A stretch of DNA of 64,000 nucleotides from Bombyx mori (GCF_030269925.1 NC_085116.1:2604001-2668000); one strand, 5' to 3'. Numbered from the stretch's first letter, positions 45,806 through 58,900 are shown. The notes: generated from the letters alone by a model not told the origin. Numbers and translations: made by a program.

Positions 45806-45821
45806 CTGTCATTTGTGACAG
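45806..45821 (-). promoter_or_regulatory. Palindromic TGTCA/TGACA element
   Basis: CTGTCATTTGTGACAG, a near-perfect palindrome just upstream of the 297-residue ORF, of the same type as the clusters before DNAJC1 and YEATS4. Confidence 0.35.
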
Positions 45822-46003
45822 CTCCATTCTCTTTGGACATGACATCTCTGTAGGATACGTTTTGATTTTAACCACGGTAATAAAATAAATTAATAAAAAG
45901 GAAACTAAACAATCAGCTAAAATTCTATAGGTACAAAAAAAAACAATTTTCAAAATATAATTTGAAACATTTCCGAAAGTGTTAGGCTCGCTTTTACATT
46001 ACA

Positions 46004-46240
46004 TTAGTAGGACCTGTGAGTCCGCACGGGTAGGTACCACCACTCTGCCTATTTCAGCCGTGAAGCAGTAATGCGTTTCGACTTTAAGGGTGGAGCAGCC
46101 GTTGTAACTTTACTGAGACCTTAAAACTCATATCTCAAGGTGGGTGGCGGTATTTACGTTGTTGATATCTATGGGCTCCAGTAACCACTTAACAACAGGG
46201 GGGCTGTGAGCTCGTCCACCAGTCTAAGCAATAAAAAAAT
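46004..46240 (+). mobile_element. Bm1-type SINE, 5'-truncated
   Basis: TAGTAGGACCTGTGAGTCC (with a small deletion) through CTAAGCAATAAAAAAAT. Confidence 0.75.
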
Positions 46241-46984
46241 ATGTTATCAGTTTTCATAACTTTACGACACGTAATTGATTATACTGAGCTTATCATTAAT
46301 TGCCAGCTTCGAAATAGGTACTGTTACGTCCATCCATTACAATAACTCACTCATCGCCCTTGAAACCTTCCGTATGTACCCGTTGTAATTTGTAGACGAC
46401 AATATGTGGGCAGTCATCATTAGAAATGGATCGATATTCTGACCTTGGAGTCTATTTGTCATCAGCTATCGGTCGTTGGCTGCCTAATGGTTCAATAACA
46501 ATTCTTAAATATCGACCAGCTGTAAGTATGGACGGGTTATCTGTTGCAATCGCTGAAGCTGCACTCCTGGCATTGCTGACGCTCACGACCGACGTTGACA
46601 TTTACTGTCAGAACGTATGCTCATTTATATTCATCTCAATTCATCAAATTCAGCTCATCATTTAAATAAAATAAAACCTTCACCACTATGCGAGCTACAG
46701 CTACTGCTTCTCTACCATCCAGCCCTAGTACCAGCTCGGGTCACCAACCAATCTTAAAAGACCACACTTTATTTTTATTTGGATCCTCTCCACGTTTGTT
46801 TCGAAAAGATGTGAAAGGCCGGCTATGTAGTCCGGCTTCTTACAAATTTCGATGGACCGAATTGTTTTTTTTTTAAGATTGAAGTATTACTGGTGACCCG
46901 AAGGCCTCTCCAGTTTCACCAGGTCAGGTTGGCGAGCAAAGGCTTAGCCACGAGCGGTGGAATTTGCTTACAGCTGCCCGAGCG
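46241..46984. other. Intergenic DNA
   Basis: No gene supported. 46540-46600 has a faint reverse-transcriptase-tail look but nothing firm. Confidence 0.35.
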
Positions 46985-47557
46985 CCTCCAAAGGAGACCT
47001 AACAACTCAAGAGCAGCTGCTTCGCGAATGAATCTACTACCGGATCGGAATCGCGACCCGCTGAGAAGATCCGGCGAGAAAGTCACCGGGCTGATGCGTG
47101 GGTTCGGGTTGCACATCGAGCTCTTTGTCGGGCTCGACGAGTACGGTTACCGGGGTCCCGTGTTGAGCGATGCACCGGTGTTCGAATCTCAGGCGGGTAC
47201 CAATTTTTCTAATGAAATACGTACTCAACAAATGTTCACGATTGACTTCCACGGTGAAGGAATAACATCGTGTAATAAAAATCAAACCCGCAAAATTATA
47301 ATTTGCGTAATTACTGGTGGTAGGACCAGTTGTGAGTCCGTACGAGTAGGTACAACCGCTCCGCTTATTTCTGCCGTGAAGCAGTAATGCGTTTCGGTTT
47401 GAAGGGTGGGGCAGCCGTTGTAACTATACTGAGACCCTTAGAACTTATATCTCAAGGCGGGTGGCGCATTTACGTTGTAGATGTCTATGGGCTCCAGTAA
47501 CCACTTAACACCAGGTGGGCTGTGAGCTCGTCCAACCATCTAAGCAATAAAAAAAAA
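46985..47557 (+). mobile_element. LINE scrap followed by nearly complete Bm1-type SINE
   Basis: 46985-47155 is a minus-strand jockey-type piece (GGATCGGAATCGCGACCCG). 47158-47557 is a SINE entering within the tRNA-like head at TGTTGAGCGATGCACCGGTG and complete to the A-rich tail. Confidence 0.7.
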
Positions 47558-48130
47558 GTATAGAACAATATTGTAAGTAACAAAATTCTTGTGTATGCAT
47601 GAGGTCAGATAGTGTTACGAATAGCAAAATCACGCAATTTACATTTGACTAATAGACAAAAACATGTTGAGTAGGAATAATGAGTGTGGAACGGGGCAGT
47701 GCCGAATTGAGCCAACTTAAACCCTGTGGAAAATTCAAATAAACGACCCTAGTTCTCTTCACGCACCATCCATGTTTAGGATATAAATAAAACAACTCTT
47801 TCAAAAATGTTCATGATTTATATGGGAAAATTTACTTTTATAAAGATATAGTTTCCAAGTATCCCATCTGTTATAATACCAAACATGATTTAATGGGATG
47901 TGAATGTCGCCACCCAAATTGAGATGTTAGATTTAACTTGCTATATATTCTGCTCTTCGCCCTAAGACGCGTCTGCTTCATTAGAAATAGACACCATTAT
48001 AGTACCTATCTATAGGAGCTCGCATGCATGTCAAATAGAATTACACTGATCTAATATATTTTGTTAACGGATCAACGTCGCGTCACAAATAAAGGAGCTA
48101 ACCCACAGTGGATATATGTATACATGGTTA
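47558..48130. other. Intergenic DNA
   Basis: Nothing recognised before the mariner; ends in the TA target dinucleotide. Confidence 0.4.
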
Positions 48131-49421
48131 CGAGGGCTGCACTAAAAGTATCGGGAATGGAACATTTCCACTGTTCCTGTCATATTAAAATCTTTTTAAT
48201 TGAAAACTCCTTGGTTTTAAAAATCGAATACCATTTATTTATTTAAAAAAAGATTCTCGGTCTTGTCACGAGGTTTTGTCAAACTTGTTTAGTCGTTGAG
48301 AAAATGGAATTGACTCGAGAAAATTCAAGAGCGATGATTTATTATGACTTTCGAAGTGGTTTAACACAAAAACAGTGTGTTGACCGGATGATTTCTGCAT
48401 TTGGTGATGAAGCCCCATCCAAAACCACAATTTATCGCTGGTTTGCTGAGTTTCAACGTGGACGTGTCAAGCTCAGTGATGATCCCCGTCAAGGTCGTCC
48501 AAAAACTGCAGTCACCCAAGAAAACGTTGATGCTGTGCGTAAGCTGATTGAGGAAGATCGACATGTGACATACCGCGAAATTCAGGCAACTTTAGACATT
48601 GGCATGAGTCAAATACAAATAATCTTGCATGAACAATTAGGTGTAAAAAAGTTGTTTTCCCGATGGATACCGCATTCGCTCTGTGAAGAGCAAAAAGCGG
48701 CTCGCGTTACTTGGTGCGTCAGAACTCTCGAAAGATTCCATGCAGGATCCTCAAATGCTGTATACAACATTGTATCAGGTGACGAATCCTGGATATACGC
48801 GTACGAACCCGAAACAAAAAACCAGTCACGAGTTTGGGTGTTCGAAAATGAGTTAAAGCCAACAAAAATTGTTCGTTCACGGAGTGTTGCAAAAAAAATG
48901 GTGGCCACGTTTGTCTCCAAAACCGGTCATGTTACGACTATTCCTCTTGAGGGACAAAGAACGGTTAATGCAGAATGGTATGCTAGCATTTGTTTGCCAC
49001 AGGTCGTTTCTGATCTCTCTAAAGAGAACTGCAACCGCCGCATCATCCTCCATCACGACAATGCGAGTTCTCACACCGCGCACAGAACAAAAGAGTTTTT
49101 AGAGCAAGAAAACATAGAATTATTAGACCATCCGCCATACAGCCCCGACCTAAGCCCTAATGATTTCTATACTTTCCCTAAAATAAAGAATAAATTGCGT
49201 GGACAGAGATTTTCATCACCTGAAGAAGCTGTGGACGCCTACAAAACGGCCATTTTGGAGACCCCAACTTCCGAATGGAATGGTTGCTTCAATGATTGGT
49301 TCCATCGTATGGAAAAATGTGTCAAATTTCGCGGAGAATACTTCGAAAAGCAATAAATACATTTTTAAATAGTAATGTTGTGTCACTTCGTTAATTCCCG
49401 AAATTTTCAGTGCCGCCTATG
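48131..49421 (+). mobile_element. Intact mariner transposon
   Basis: About 1.29 kb, flanked by TA (48129-48130 and 49422-49423). Left end CGAGGGCTGCACTAAAAGTA and right end, read inward, CATAGGCGGCACTGAAAATT are imperfect terminal inverted repeats, both continuing with TCGGGAAT. The size and the TA target are typical of mariner. Confidence 0.9.
48304..49356 (+). CDS. Mariner transposase, uninterrupted
   Basis: A 350-residue open frame, the usual full length for mariner. N-terminal helix-turn-helix DNA-binding region with QGRPKTA (GRPR-like) linker; SRWIPHSL matches the conserved WVPHEL motif. Catalytic D,D34D set: first Asp in SGDESW, second in HHDNASSH, third in SPDLSPNDF with 34 residues between the last two. 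It cuts at the inverted repeats and integrates at TA. No stop or frameshift was seen, so the copy could be active or only recently silenced. The signature near the third Asp is a variant (NDFYTF) of the common SDYFLF form. Confidence 0.95.
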   Translation: MELTRENSRAMIYYDFRSGLTQKQCVDRMISAFGDEAPSKTTIYRWFAEFQRGRVKLSDDPRQGRPKTAVTQENVDAVRKLIEEDRHVTYREIQATLDIGMSQIQIILHEQLGVKKLFSRWIPHSLCEEQKAARVTWCVRTLERFHAGSSNAVYNIVSGDESWIYAYEPETKNQSRVWVFENELKPTKIVRSRSVAKKMVATFVSKTGHVTTIPLEGQRTVNAEWYASICLPQVVSDLSKENCNRRIILHHDNASSHTAHRTKEFLEQENIELLDHPPYSPDLSPNDFYTFPKIKNKLRGQRFSSPEEAVDAYKTAILETPTSEWNGCFNDWFHRMEKCVKFRGEYFEKQ

Positions 49422-49482
49422 TAGTTTATACTCTGTAGAAGTGCGAACCGGAGATATACCAGTGAAATCACTGTATTTTTAT

Positions 49483-49723
49483 TATTATTTTATACGATGG
49501 GTGGACGAGCTCACAGCCCACCTGGTGTTAAGTGGTTGCTGGAGCCCATAGACATCTACAACGTAAATGCGCCACCCACCTTGAGATATAAGTTCTAAGT
49601 TCTCAGTATAGTTACAGCAGCTGCCCCACCCTTCAAGCCGAAACGCATTACTGCTTCACGGCAGAAATAGGCAAGGCGGTGGTACGTACCCGTGCGGACT
49701 CACAAGAGGTCCTACTAGGAGTA
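49483..49723 (-). mobile_element. Bm1-type SINE, 5'-truncated
   Basis: TTATACGATGGGTGGACGAG through GTCCTACTAGGAGTAA, about 60 bases downstream of the mariner. Confidence 0.75.
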
Positions 49724-49844
49724 ATGTTTTGAAAACAAGTCAACTTTAATGTAACATTAATCAAAGCAGAGCACGGTATATTGAACTGTTTGTGATGCTG
49801 ATTTTTAGGATTTAAGTTAATTTAATTAACCCGCACGTTTTGCT

Positions 49845-49845
49845 A

Positions 49846-49892
<47 letters not shown>

Positions 49893-49912
49893 TTATTTAT
49901 TTATTTATTTTT
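49845..49912. repeat. (TA)n then (TTTA)n microsatellite
   Basis: A long uninterrupted TA run followed by several TTTA units. Confidence 0.9.
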
Positions 49913-51404
49913 GGTCCGGGGGCCGAACCTCCTAAGAGGTCCCCGTGCCTAGGGGGCGCGCGGGGTATGTGAGGAGACTCAACGATCTGCAGGTGTTGAG
50001 AGCAGATCGCGGGCCCAAGGATTTTTTTTTTTTTTTAAAACGTTTTGCTACTCATAAGTTAAGTTGCTAATCCTGCACTGGCATCAGAGGTTAGGGGCGT
50101 AAGGAAATTTACACCACCAGAATTTTCTATCATTCAGTTTGTCTGTTACTAATATCGGCGTAGCCTGATCGAGTTAAACACAACGAAGGTAAAATATATA
50201 TTTTTTTTTATTTCAAGTTCCCATTTCTAAAGTTTAGTTAGTAATAAGCAAATAAAAAATATGGGTTGATCGTAGAGGGGTGAAAAAATCAGAGTAATGT
50301 GATTTTTTTTATTCTAAGTGATGAACAAAATTCTTGCAAAAAAAAATAAAGTTTTTAATTAATAAATAATAAAAAAGGTTTGATCGTTAATCACTAACGG
50401 GACTTAAGTTGACAAAAAATTTATTAGTTAAACAGTAAAAATTTCCTAAGACATGGAAACAAAATTATTTTATCTAAACATACGGCAGGCATACCGTTTG
50501 CTCTGATCGTAGACAATCTCGTTTATTACGCGAAGATGCTCGAATCGTCCACGACTCTGCACTATAGAGAAAAATCGAGAAAACCAACGTTAGGTCTGGT
50601 CTCATCTTGTTAAAACTGAAGACTTTTCTGCCCTGCCAAATATGTGTCAGCTTGCTCATCCAAGCTTTAGCCATTTGAGTCCTTCTCTTGATCTTCCGTT
50701 CGCTTCCTCCTTCATCAGTCAATAAAGATTTCGCCCGTCGAGAGTTCGCACGTCCGATTCAACTTCAAAATGGCTCGCCTGCCGGAATCTTAATTTAATC
50801 GACATCACAGCTCTTAACGGTGGAAGAATTGTCCTTTTTCTGTAGTCGGGCAATCAGCTCTACAATATTAAATCGTTCTCCTTCTTCTCAAGGTGCCTTT
50901 CCACTACTATGACTTGACCGTCACTTGAGTAAACTAGTCATGTTATTCAATACCGTCTTTACCATAAGGGCACACGGGTCCCGTGCCCAGGGCCCCCATT
51001 CTCAGGGGGCCCCTAAGGACCGATAATTTCTCTCACACATTTATTCTCAAAACATTTTTGTCGGGCTCATTAAACTTTTTTCACAAATCAGTAATCTTAT
51101 CAGAAGGTATTTACAAGGCATATACTACGCCATTATATCGATGACTGCGCCTATTCCTATTGTACTAATTAATAATATTTCCGAATGCATCTAAAAACCA
51201 GCAGCATTCTAATATCATTAATGACACAATATATCATACTTTATTTGATTACCTATAATAAATTGTCATACTCAGTAAAAAATGTTATTAATTCGCTTTT
51301 TTTACTTTCCAAAAGGGCCTCAAATTCTTGTGTGCCCAAGGGCCCCAGCCTAATTTAAGACGTCACTGATGTTATTATTCGTTCTTAATTAATTTGTCGA
51401 TCAT
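49913..51404. other. Intergenic DNA with a GC-rich repeat scrap
   Basis: 49913-50025 carries GGGGCCGAACCTCCTAAGAG and GGCGCGCGGGGTATGTG, a motif also inside the LTR at 40070-40290 and, weakly, at 52900. The rest is unrecognised. Confidence 0.35.
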
Positions 51405-51770
51405 ATTGGATCGGAATCGCAACCGGCTGAGAAGATCTGGCCAGCGGGCTTATATACGGGTTAGGTTTCACTCTCCGAAGAGTTTGACGAGTACGGTAAT
51501 AAGGATTCCAGGGACCTGCTTCCAGTGTTAGGTTGCAGGTGGTCCAATGATAACGTATCGTATGAATCCACGAGGGCTTGTCTTGGACGAGAACGGTGAA
51601 TGAGGTGATTATCATAACGCATGGCCACTGCTTTTGATGAAAGATTTCAGTGTGCATAAGAAGCGAATGCTTGAACTTTATGCATATAAGTACGTTTAAA
51701 TTTGTTACTGACTGGGTCATCTCGGTAGACCGACGGTCCCCCCGGATATTGTAATTCGGACTTGTATGTA
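51405..51770 (-). mobile_element. LINE scrap and LTR scrap
   Basis: 51405-51600 resembles the jockey-type tail (GATCGGAATCGCAACCGGC). 51722-51765 resembles the TRIM-family LTR (CTCGGTAGACCGACGGTC). Confidence 0.4.
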
Positions 51771-51849
51771 ACATGTGCATCTTGAAAATGGTTTTTGTCT
51801 ATCTCTTACAAAATCTTCTTTTCATGACAGCTACCGCACAGCACCTACA

Positions 51850-52250
51850 TGTTTTTTTTTCATTGCCCTTGTAGGCAGAAGAGCATACGGCCCATCTGAT
51901 GATGAATGGTTACCGTCGATGCCAGGGGCAGAGCCAAGCCGCCGCCTACTGTTAAGTACACTCGTTTGAAGAAGGATATGTCATAGCGCTCGGGAAACAC
52001 CGTGGAGGGGAGCTCATTCTAAAGCCGGATAGTATGTGGCAAAAAAGATCTCTGGAAACGCACTGTGGATGAACGCAGTGGCTCCAGGTAGTATGGATGA
52101 AGTCAGTAACTTCAGTGGTGGGCAGTACGATGGTAAAAACAGTGTTGATGATGGTATCATCTCAAACAATTCCTCAGAGCACTTCCCATGGAACATACGG
52201 TACAAAATACAGAGGGAACCGAAGTCCCTCCGCAGACCCAAATTGTGAGC
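51850..52250 (-). pseudogene. LINE reverse-transcriptase C-terminus and 3' tail, broken
   Basis: Same family as 21225-21650: minus-strand LGLRRDFGSLCILYRMFHGK, then frame loss, and the CCTTGTAGGCAGAAGAGCAT tail after poly-T. Confidence 0.6.
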
Positions 52251-53010
52251 CAATTTATTTTCAACCAGTTCGCTGTTATACAGCGTATTTTTAAAGCTTA
52301 AATTACACAATTTTATAATCAATTGGATATACGACTTAATGAATCTGAAGCATATCTACAGTGGCCACCTCGAGCTCCGTCATTAACTAACTCAAATTCA
52401 TCGATTGACCGTGACCTTGCCATACGCTGAATGAAACAACTTTGCTTGTCCTTGTCACTAATGTCCTAATCACCTTAATTAATTAATGAATAAATAAAAT
52501 AAATTAATTACTGAATTAATTTAGTACCTATGTATAAAACTCTACTATAATTAATACATTTCAGGTTAAAGTAAGCCTTATTTGTATAAGTGTCAGCTTA
52601 AAAAAATTAACAACGAATTTGTATTTTTTTTTAATTATTATTATTTACTCTGGCGAACATCGGCGCGGATGACGCGTTTCAAAGAAAAATAATAGTATTA
52701 AACGAAATCGGTAAAAGATGGTTTTTGTAATCTTTAGGTTTGTTCAAACGTTCTCGTCGCCTTTTATCAAAAATCAAAATAAAAATTCAAATTCTTTAAA
52801 TTTGTAATTGCTACGTAAATACGTAATTGCCACTTCAAAAATAAACCATATTGTAAGACCACACGGGTAGGTGCCGCCCTCCTTTTTGTTTCAGTTAAGG
52901 GGCCGAACCTCATACGCGATTTCCACGCCTAAGTGATAGGCCTTAGGGCTAGTGGCAGCATACAGGCTATGATACATAAGGGCTCCTGAAACAGCGCTGC
53001 TGTTACAACT
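52251..53010. other. Intergenic DNA
   Basis: AT-rich; a faint SINE/GC-rich repeat remnant at about 52855-52960. Confidence 0.35.
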
Positions 53011-53290
53011 GTGTGCTTAGTGCGAGTTTTTTAACGTTCTCGATAGCGTAAAAGTTAACTCATATTTGTATGGAATGGGATCGTTTGCCTAAGTTCGCCG
53101 CTAGGAGCGCTGTTCCAACTGCATACAAAATTAGGTTAACTTTTACGCTATCGAGAACGTTAAAAAACTCGCACTAAGCACACTGAACAACAACCATAGC
53201 GGCAAACGTAAGGGCGCCGTTCCAACTCCATACAAATTTGAGTTAACTTTACCGCGATCGAGAAATTAAAAAACGCGCACTTAGTAAGTA
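53011..53290. mobile_element. GTGTGCTTAG MITE, complete copy plus partial copy
   Basis: 53011-53183 is a 173-bp copy: GTGTGCTTAGTGCGAGTTTT at the left and AAAACTCGCACTAAGCACAC at the right are exact complements, and the match continues through the TATCGAGAACGTT segment to an arm of about 47 bases. 53184-53290 is a diverged partial copy. Confidence 0.85.
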
Positions 53291-55339
53291 TGTACATAGA
53301 AACCCGGTGAGCCAACTGTGATATACCCGATGGCTTGCTATGGGACAACGCTACTCGTTTAAATTAATAGCTACGGTTGTTGGATTAACTGGACCGATGT
53401 CTATTGGTTTATAATCTATCGTTAATCTGTCACATGTACAGCAAGTAACCAGTTCATTGTAAACAATTTTGTGCATACAGACTTAGTTATTACTCTTTAT
53501 GCAGACTATTTTTTTATATTTACGGTACAAGTTACAATTGAGATTCCGGAAACCATAGATAATACAATTAAAATAGTTATAGACAAGCAACTCAATCACT
53601 CAACAAAAATGTTTACGGGCGTCGGCCACTAGATGGCTTCGCTTCGATTAGTTTCTCTGTAGATGGCAGTAACATATTACCTATCCTATATTTTATGTTT
53701 AACGAAGGATTTTGTAAATTTTCAGAAACCACAAATTGATAAAATTTAAACAATTTGTCCTTAACAAATAAAGACTTGTATGAATTTTTATTTTTTTACT
53801 TTCTGTGTTTAGCTTATAAGTTTAGGGGCATTCGCTACAAGATGTCGCTAGTTTTCATACAAAAAAATATTTGTCTTAAAGTATCTCAGTTTGAGAGCCC
53901 TGCAGTACTTTGACTATGTATTTGCGATAACCTGAAATTTCCATTAACGCAAATTAGTTTTTCGTCCACTTTTATCCATTCGTCAATAGATGCCGCTACA
54001 AGTACTGTAATTTACAATCCAATACGTTAAGCTTAAACAATACAGCTGTTTTATACGGTAAAACAAGATTGGCCATACAAACACAATCGTGAATCAGTCG
54101 TCACAAGGCCGCTCGCGGCATGGCACGATTACGTAATTCGCTCAATAACTTCCGCGAAATTATTTTTGCCAAATAATTCGATCATTCACACTACGCTACG
54201 TCACAACTGGCTAGTGCGTAAAAGAAAATTGTTAACGATAATCATGCGACGTCTAGTCAGTTATCTGTTCTCAATGTCTCGGTCGTGTCGTGAAATGATT
54301 TAACTTGTATTTACATTATCTTATGTGTAAAGGTGACATAGCTTTAATTCTCTTTATCGGGCGTGTATTTAAAAGTAATAGAATGTTTCGCGAGCTACAT
54401 TCTCGCTGTTAACTCATTACGAATACTGCCATAGTGTAATTTATTTATTTATATTATGTAAGTATTTTATCTCTTTAATTTTTATTAGACTTTTAAATGG
54501 ATAATTTAGTTCGTAGTTAGGCCATTAAGTACGCACTCGTTATGACATATTAATTGATTTGAATTTAAAAATTATCATTTCAAGGCCAATAATACTAGAC
54601 TGAACAATTTTATCATTTTTTGTTTTTTTTTGCACGCTCCGTAGCCGTGGTAAAGTAATTTATTAGCACGATAATAGAGTACCGCGTGATAGATTTAATG
54701 ATTCATGGCTCGGTAATCCATAAAATCCAAAATATGAACGTGTGTTTTTCCTTCTTTCACGCCGAGCGAAGTAACGGATTAAGATGATTTTGTTTAAATT
54801 GCTCATCATGAGTATGAGTCAGTCAGGAAAGTGAAATAACTTCCTTTTATCCTGAAACAAAAACTCGTTGCCACGGGAAACTACAATGACATTTTTCCTT
54901 AACCACGCTGGCTAAACATACAATTTCTTCTTTGTTGCTAATCGTTTTCATTTTATTCTTTATTTAGGACCTGCCTGTTTACGTTTTTTTAAGGTTATCA
55001 TAAAACATTCTTGAAACAGCTAGCCATTTTCTCTTTATCAGTACAGAAAAAAAAAAAAAAGAAAAAAGAAATTTTTATACATCAATAAATATTAATTTCG
55101 AATTAAGGTATTATTGTAGACTATAATAGTTGTAGAATTGACTGTACCTAGTCCATTAGTGGTTAGGGATCGGTTCCCACATCGAGCAAACATTCTTTAT
55201 TAGTTATTATTATTATTATTGTAGTAGATTATGGCCTAATTTAGAACAACGCCGGGCGAACATTGGCAGTAAGAAAAAAATCCCTTTCCAAAATATGTTA
55301 TTTAAAATTTCTCAACGGTAACTTATTATGTAGGAGTCA
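53291..55339. other. Intergenic DNA
   Basis: No gene or repeat family I can name. It could contain a 5' UTR exon of the downstream carrier gene, but I see no decisive signal. Confidence 0.3.
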
Positions 55340-55482
55340 GTGTGCTTAGTGCGATTTTTTTTAAAAAAACGTTTTGTAAAACGTGTACCTACTCTGGCCG
55401 CTAGGGGCGCTGTTCCAAGTGCATACAAATTGAGTTAACTTTTACGCTATCGTGAACGTTAAAAAACTCGCACTAAGCACAC
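55340..55482. mobile_element. GTGTGCTTAG MITE, shorter copy
   Basis: GTGTGCTTAGTGCGA at the left and AAACTCGCACTAAGCACAC at the right; the left arm is decayed by an A/T run. Confidence 0.75.
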
Positions 55483-55732
55483 AGGTTCCTCAAGGGGTCA
55501 GCAACCCCGCGTTCTTATGAACACTAACATAATCCGATCACTCGATACAAGCACGTCGGGCGTCTTAATAAGACAAGACAGCTATTGGCGTAGTCCAAAA
55601 AAGCTTAGATGTATTTTTTTATTGTATCCATTGAACATAGACTTATTAGTGTACTTAATAGTCACTCCATTTTTTTTTTCTAACAAGGCAAAGGATTTCC
55701 TGAATTTTCATCTTATAATAATAACAGATTGG

Positions 55733-55842
55733 AGTAGGCCGCGGCTTGGCTCTGCCCCTGGCATTGCTGTCCATGAGCGACGGTAACCACTTACCATCAG
55801 GTGGGACGTACGCTCGTCTGCCTGCTCGGGCAATAAAAAAAA
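55733..55842 (+). mobile_element. LINE 3' tail (CCATGGACTTC family)
   Basis: GTAGGCCGCGGCTTGGCTCT to GGGCAATAAAAAAAAAGG, about 100 bases upstream of the carrier ATG. Confidence 0.6.
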
Positions 55843-55937
55843 AGGGGTTTACATGTGATAAAACTGTTTTTTTGTTGTTAGTTTAGATACGCATTTATAT
55901 GATAGATTCCAGAGTACTGCTTTATTGTTCAGAAACC

Positions 55938-58900
55938 ATGGACTTCATTATCGGAGGTTTGGCTGGAGTCGGAGCCACAATAATAACAAATCCAATGGAC
56001 GTAGTGAAAACTCGCCTGCAGCTACAGGGCGAATTGAAAGCGAAGACCGAACAGTCCACCAGATATAGGGGGATCTTCCATGCGTTATACGTGATCGCTA
56101 GGGCCGACGGTGCTTTGGCGCTGCAGAAGGGCCTGGCCCCAGCAATGCTGCTCGGTTTCACCATGAACTCCGTAAGGTTATTGAACTTTGTATTTTTTTT
56201 TTCAAAATCTAGTCCAAAACTAAGTAATGGCGTAATTACTGGTGGTAGTACCTCTTGTGAGTCCGCGCGGGTAGATACCACCACCCTGCCTATTTCTGCC
56301 GTGAAGCGGTAATGTGTTTCGGTTTGAAGGCCGGGGCAGCCGTTGTAACTAGTTATACTGAGACTTTAGAACTGATATCTCAAAGTGGGTGGCGCATTTA
56401 CGTCGTAGATGTCTATATATCCAATAATCACTTCACACCAGGTGGGCTGTGAGACCGAACACTCGTCTAAGCAATAAAAAAAAGAAGAAAAAAAAAGCCC
56501 TAGTTTCGCTTAGTCATCGATGGCGAGTCGAAAGTTTCCACAAAAAATATTCACGAATGAACACTAAAAAAAAAAAAAACTTTATTTAATAGGTAAATTA
56601 AGTATATCCAGGTACAACCATAGCGGTTATGGAAAAATTAATTCAATTTGCACTTGGAAAATTTACTCTGAATCTTTTAATATTACGCATGTCACGTTTC
56701 TCTCGTAATCTTAAACAGACACCAAATTTAACAAACAATTGCCTTACTGCTGACCAACAAAGAATAATAATATAATACATAAACAAACTGTTATGTTATG
56801 TAATATGTAATGAGAAATAACCAATTAATAGTAATGCTTTTTTTGAATATTTTATATCCTAATCGATATACGGCCCTTGGCCTTGACGATAATTAAAATG
56901 GTATATTTGGACAGTAACCTTAAAACTTAATACGTTAACCTCTGTTATAATGTACCAATTGTTTACTTTGACATGATAATGTCACATCCTAACATAGGGC
57001 TTAATGTATAACACACAAAACAGAACAGAAATAGAACAACTATTTATCTCTTCAAACTGCAACACATCACCGAGAAGGTGATCAACACATCTGCTCTCCA
57101 TTAATTTTTTTTATATTACTTATATGGATGAACGAGCTCAAGGCCCACCTTATGTTAAGTGGTTACCGAAGCTCATAGACATCTACAATGTTAATGCGCC
57201 ACCCACCTTGAGATATGAGTTCTAAGGTCTCAGTATAGTTACAACGGCCGTCCCGCCCTTCAAACCTAAACGCATTACTGCTTCACGGCAGAAATAAGCA
57301 GGGCGGTGGTACCTACCCGCGCGGACTCCCAAGTGGTCCTACCAGTAATAACGCAAATTATAATTTTGCGGGTTTGATTTTTATTACACGATTTTATTCC
57401 TTCACCGTGGAAGTCAATCGTGAACATTTGTTAAAGACATATTTCATTAGAAAAATTGGTACCCGCCTGCGGGATTCGAACACCGGTGCATCGCTCAACA
57501 CGAATGCACCGGATGTCTTATCCTTTAGGCCACGACGACTTTTTAAAAGTGCTTAAGCAATCGAAATTAATTTTGGAAATATCGCACTCTTCTAACTGCA
57601 ATATATCACTGAGAAAGTACCCCTGTCTAACCATCTATTTTTAAATTATGTCCCGATACAGACTAGGTATGTACCACGTTGCCGAGGTGCAGGGCTGGAC
57701 TAAGACAAAAGACGGCGAAATAAGTGTCAACAGAGCGATATTCTGGTCGAGCGCGAGCGGCGTACTGAGTGGGGTGGCTGCTAATCCAACCTTCGTTCTG
57801 AAGACCAGGATACAAGCCGTGGCTCACCCTAGCATCGCAGTGGGCAGGCAACACAGTTACAAAGGTCTGTAAAGTGGCTGGAGTTTGTAGAGACAAATTT
57901 AAATATGTTGCCTCATATATATAGTTCCGTATGTTGAATTCTAGACTAAACTGTTGTAATTATTAAGATGATTCTCCTTTGTCGTTCTGTCATTAATATG
58001 GATCGTGTTTCCTTGTAGCCTGGATCAACGAAATCGTTGTCTTGTGATATTTCTTAGCGAGAAAATCTCAGGTCATCTTTCATTCTCATTGAGAGCTCCC
58101 TTTTTGTGGGTTTCCTAAAAAGACCAACTCTGGTCGTAACTACAATTTAAAAAATAAAAACTAATCGAGCCGGGAAAAGATGTAGGAGCATCTAGGAGAG
58201 GAGAGGATGCATGTAGAAGGATGTTTTAGACAAGAGGACCAATCTAAAAGCTAATAATGTGTGTTGTACGCACTAAAAAGCATAAAAACATCAGACATTG
58301 TCGAAAGCATTTATCATGTCGACCTATAGTTTAAGGAAGCATATTCCTTGTTCTTTTCCACCTTGCAAGCATGCCTAATAAGAATTAATATACATTTAAA
58401 AAAAGACAGCCTTTGGTAAAAACTATAGGAATGTTCGACGGCATAGCCACGATATACAGAAACGAGGGTATGCGAGGGTTCTTCGCGGGAGTCTCAGCCA
58501 CATGCACCAGACTCGCGATCGGCAGCGCGGCTCAATTGACGACTTTCTCAACGTAAGTCCTGTTCTGATTTAATGTGGTTACGAAAGCGTGCCTTTAATA
58601 TATACGTATATCGCTAATATATCCCACCTTTAGAATTGAAGTAATCCCAAATTCTAATTTTTTAGTAGAATTCAAAAATGTTATTGATGAATTGTATTTT
58701 TTTTAGTTTTTCGATTTTAATACGTACTTTAAGATATGCACTTTATTTGAAAGTACTTCATCCTTTTATAGACTAAAATAGACTGTTTAATATAAAAAAC
58801 TGATAGAATAGATGTTTATAAGTCGTTTCAAGTATGAAACCAATTTGCTTCAAATTTTTTGATAAACCACTTCGATTCCAAAGGTGAGATATATTCTCTC

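Noticed and set aside
46688..46876. 62-codon plus-strand frame
   Set aside because: No family signal, no splice or polyadenylation context, and it ends in a T-run.
56172..56177. GTAAGG as donor for carrier exon 1
   Set aside because: It has a better consensus than GTTATT, but joining there to 57662 shifts the frame and loses the family-like NSVRLGMY continuity.
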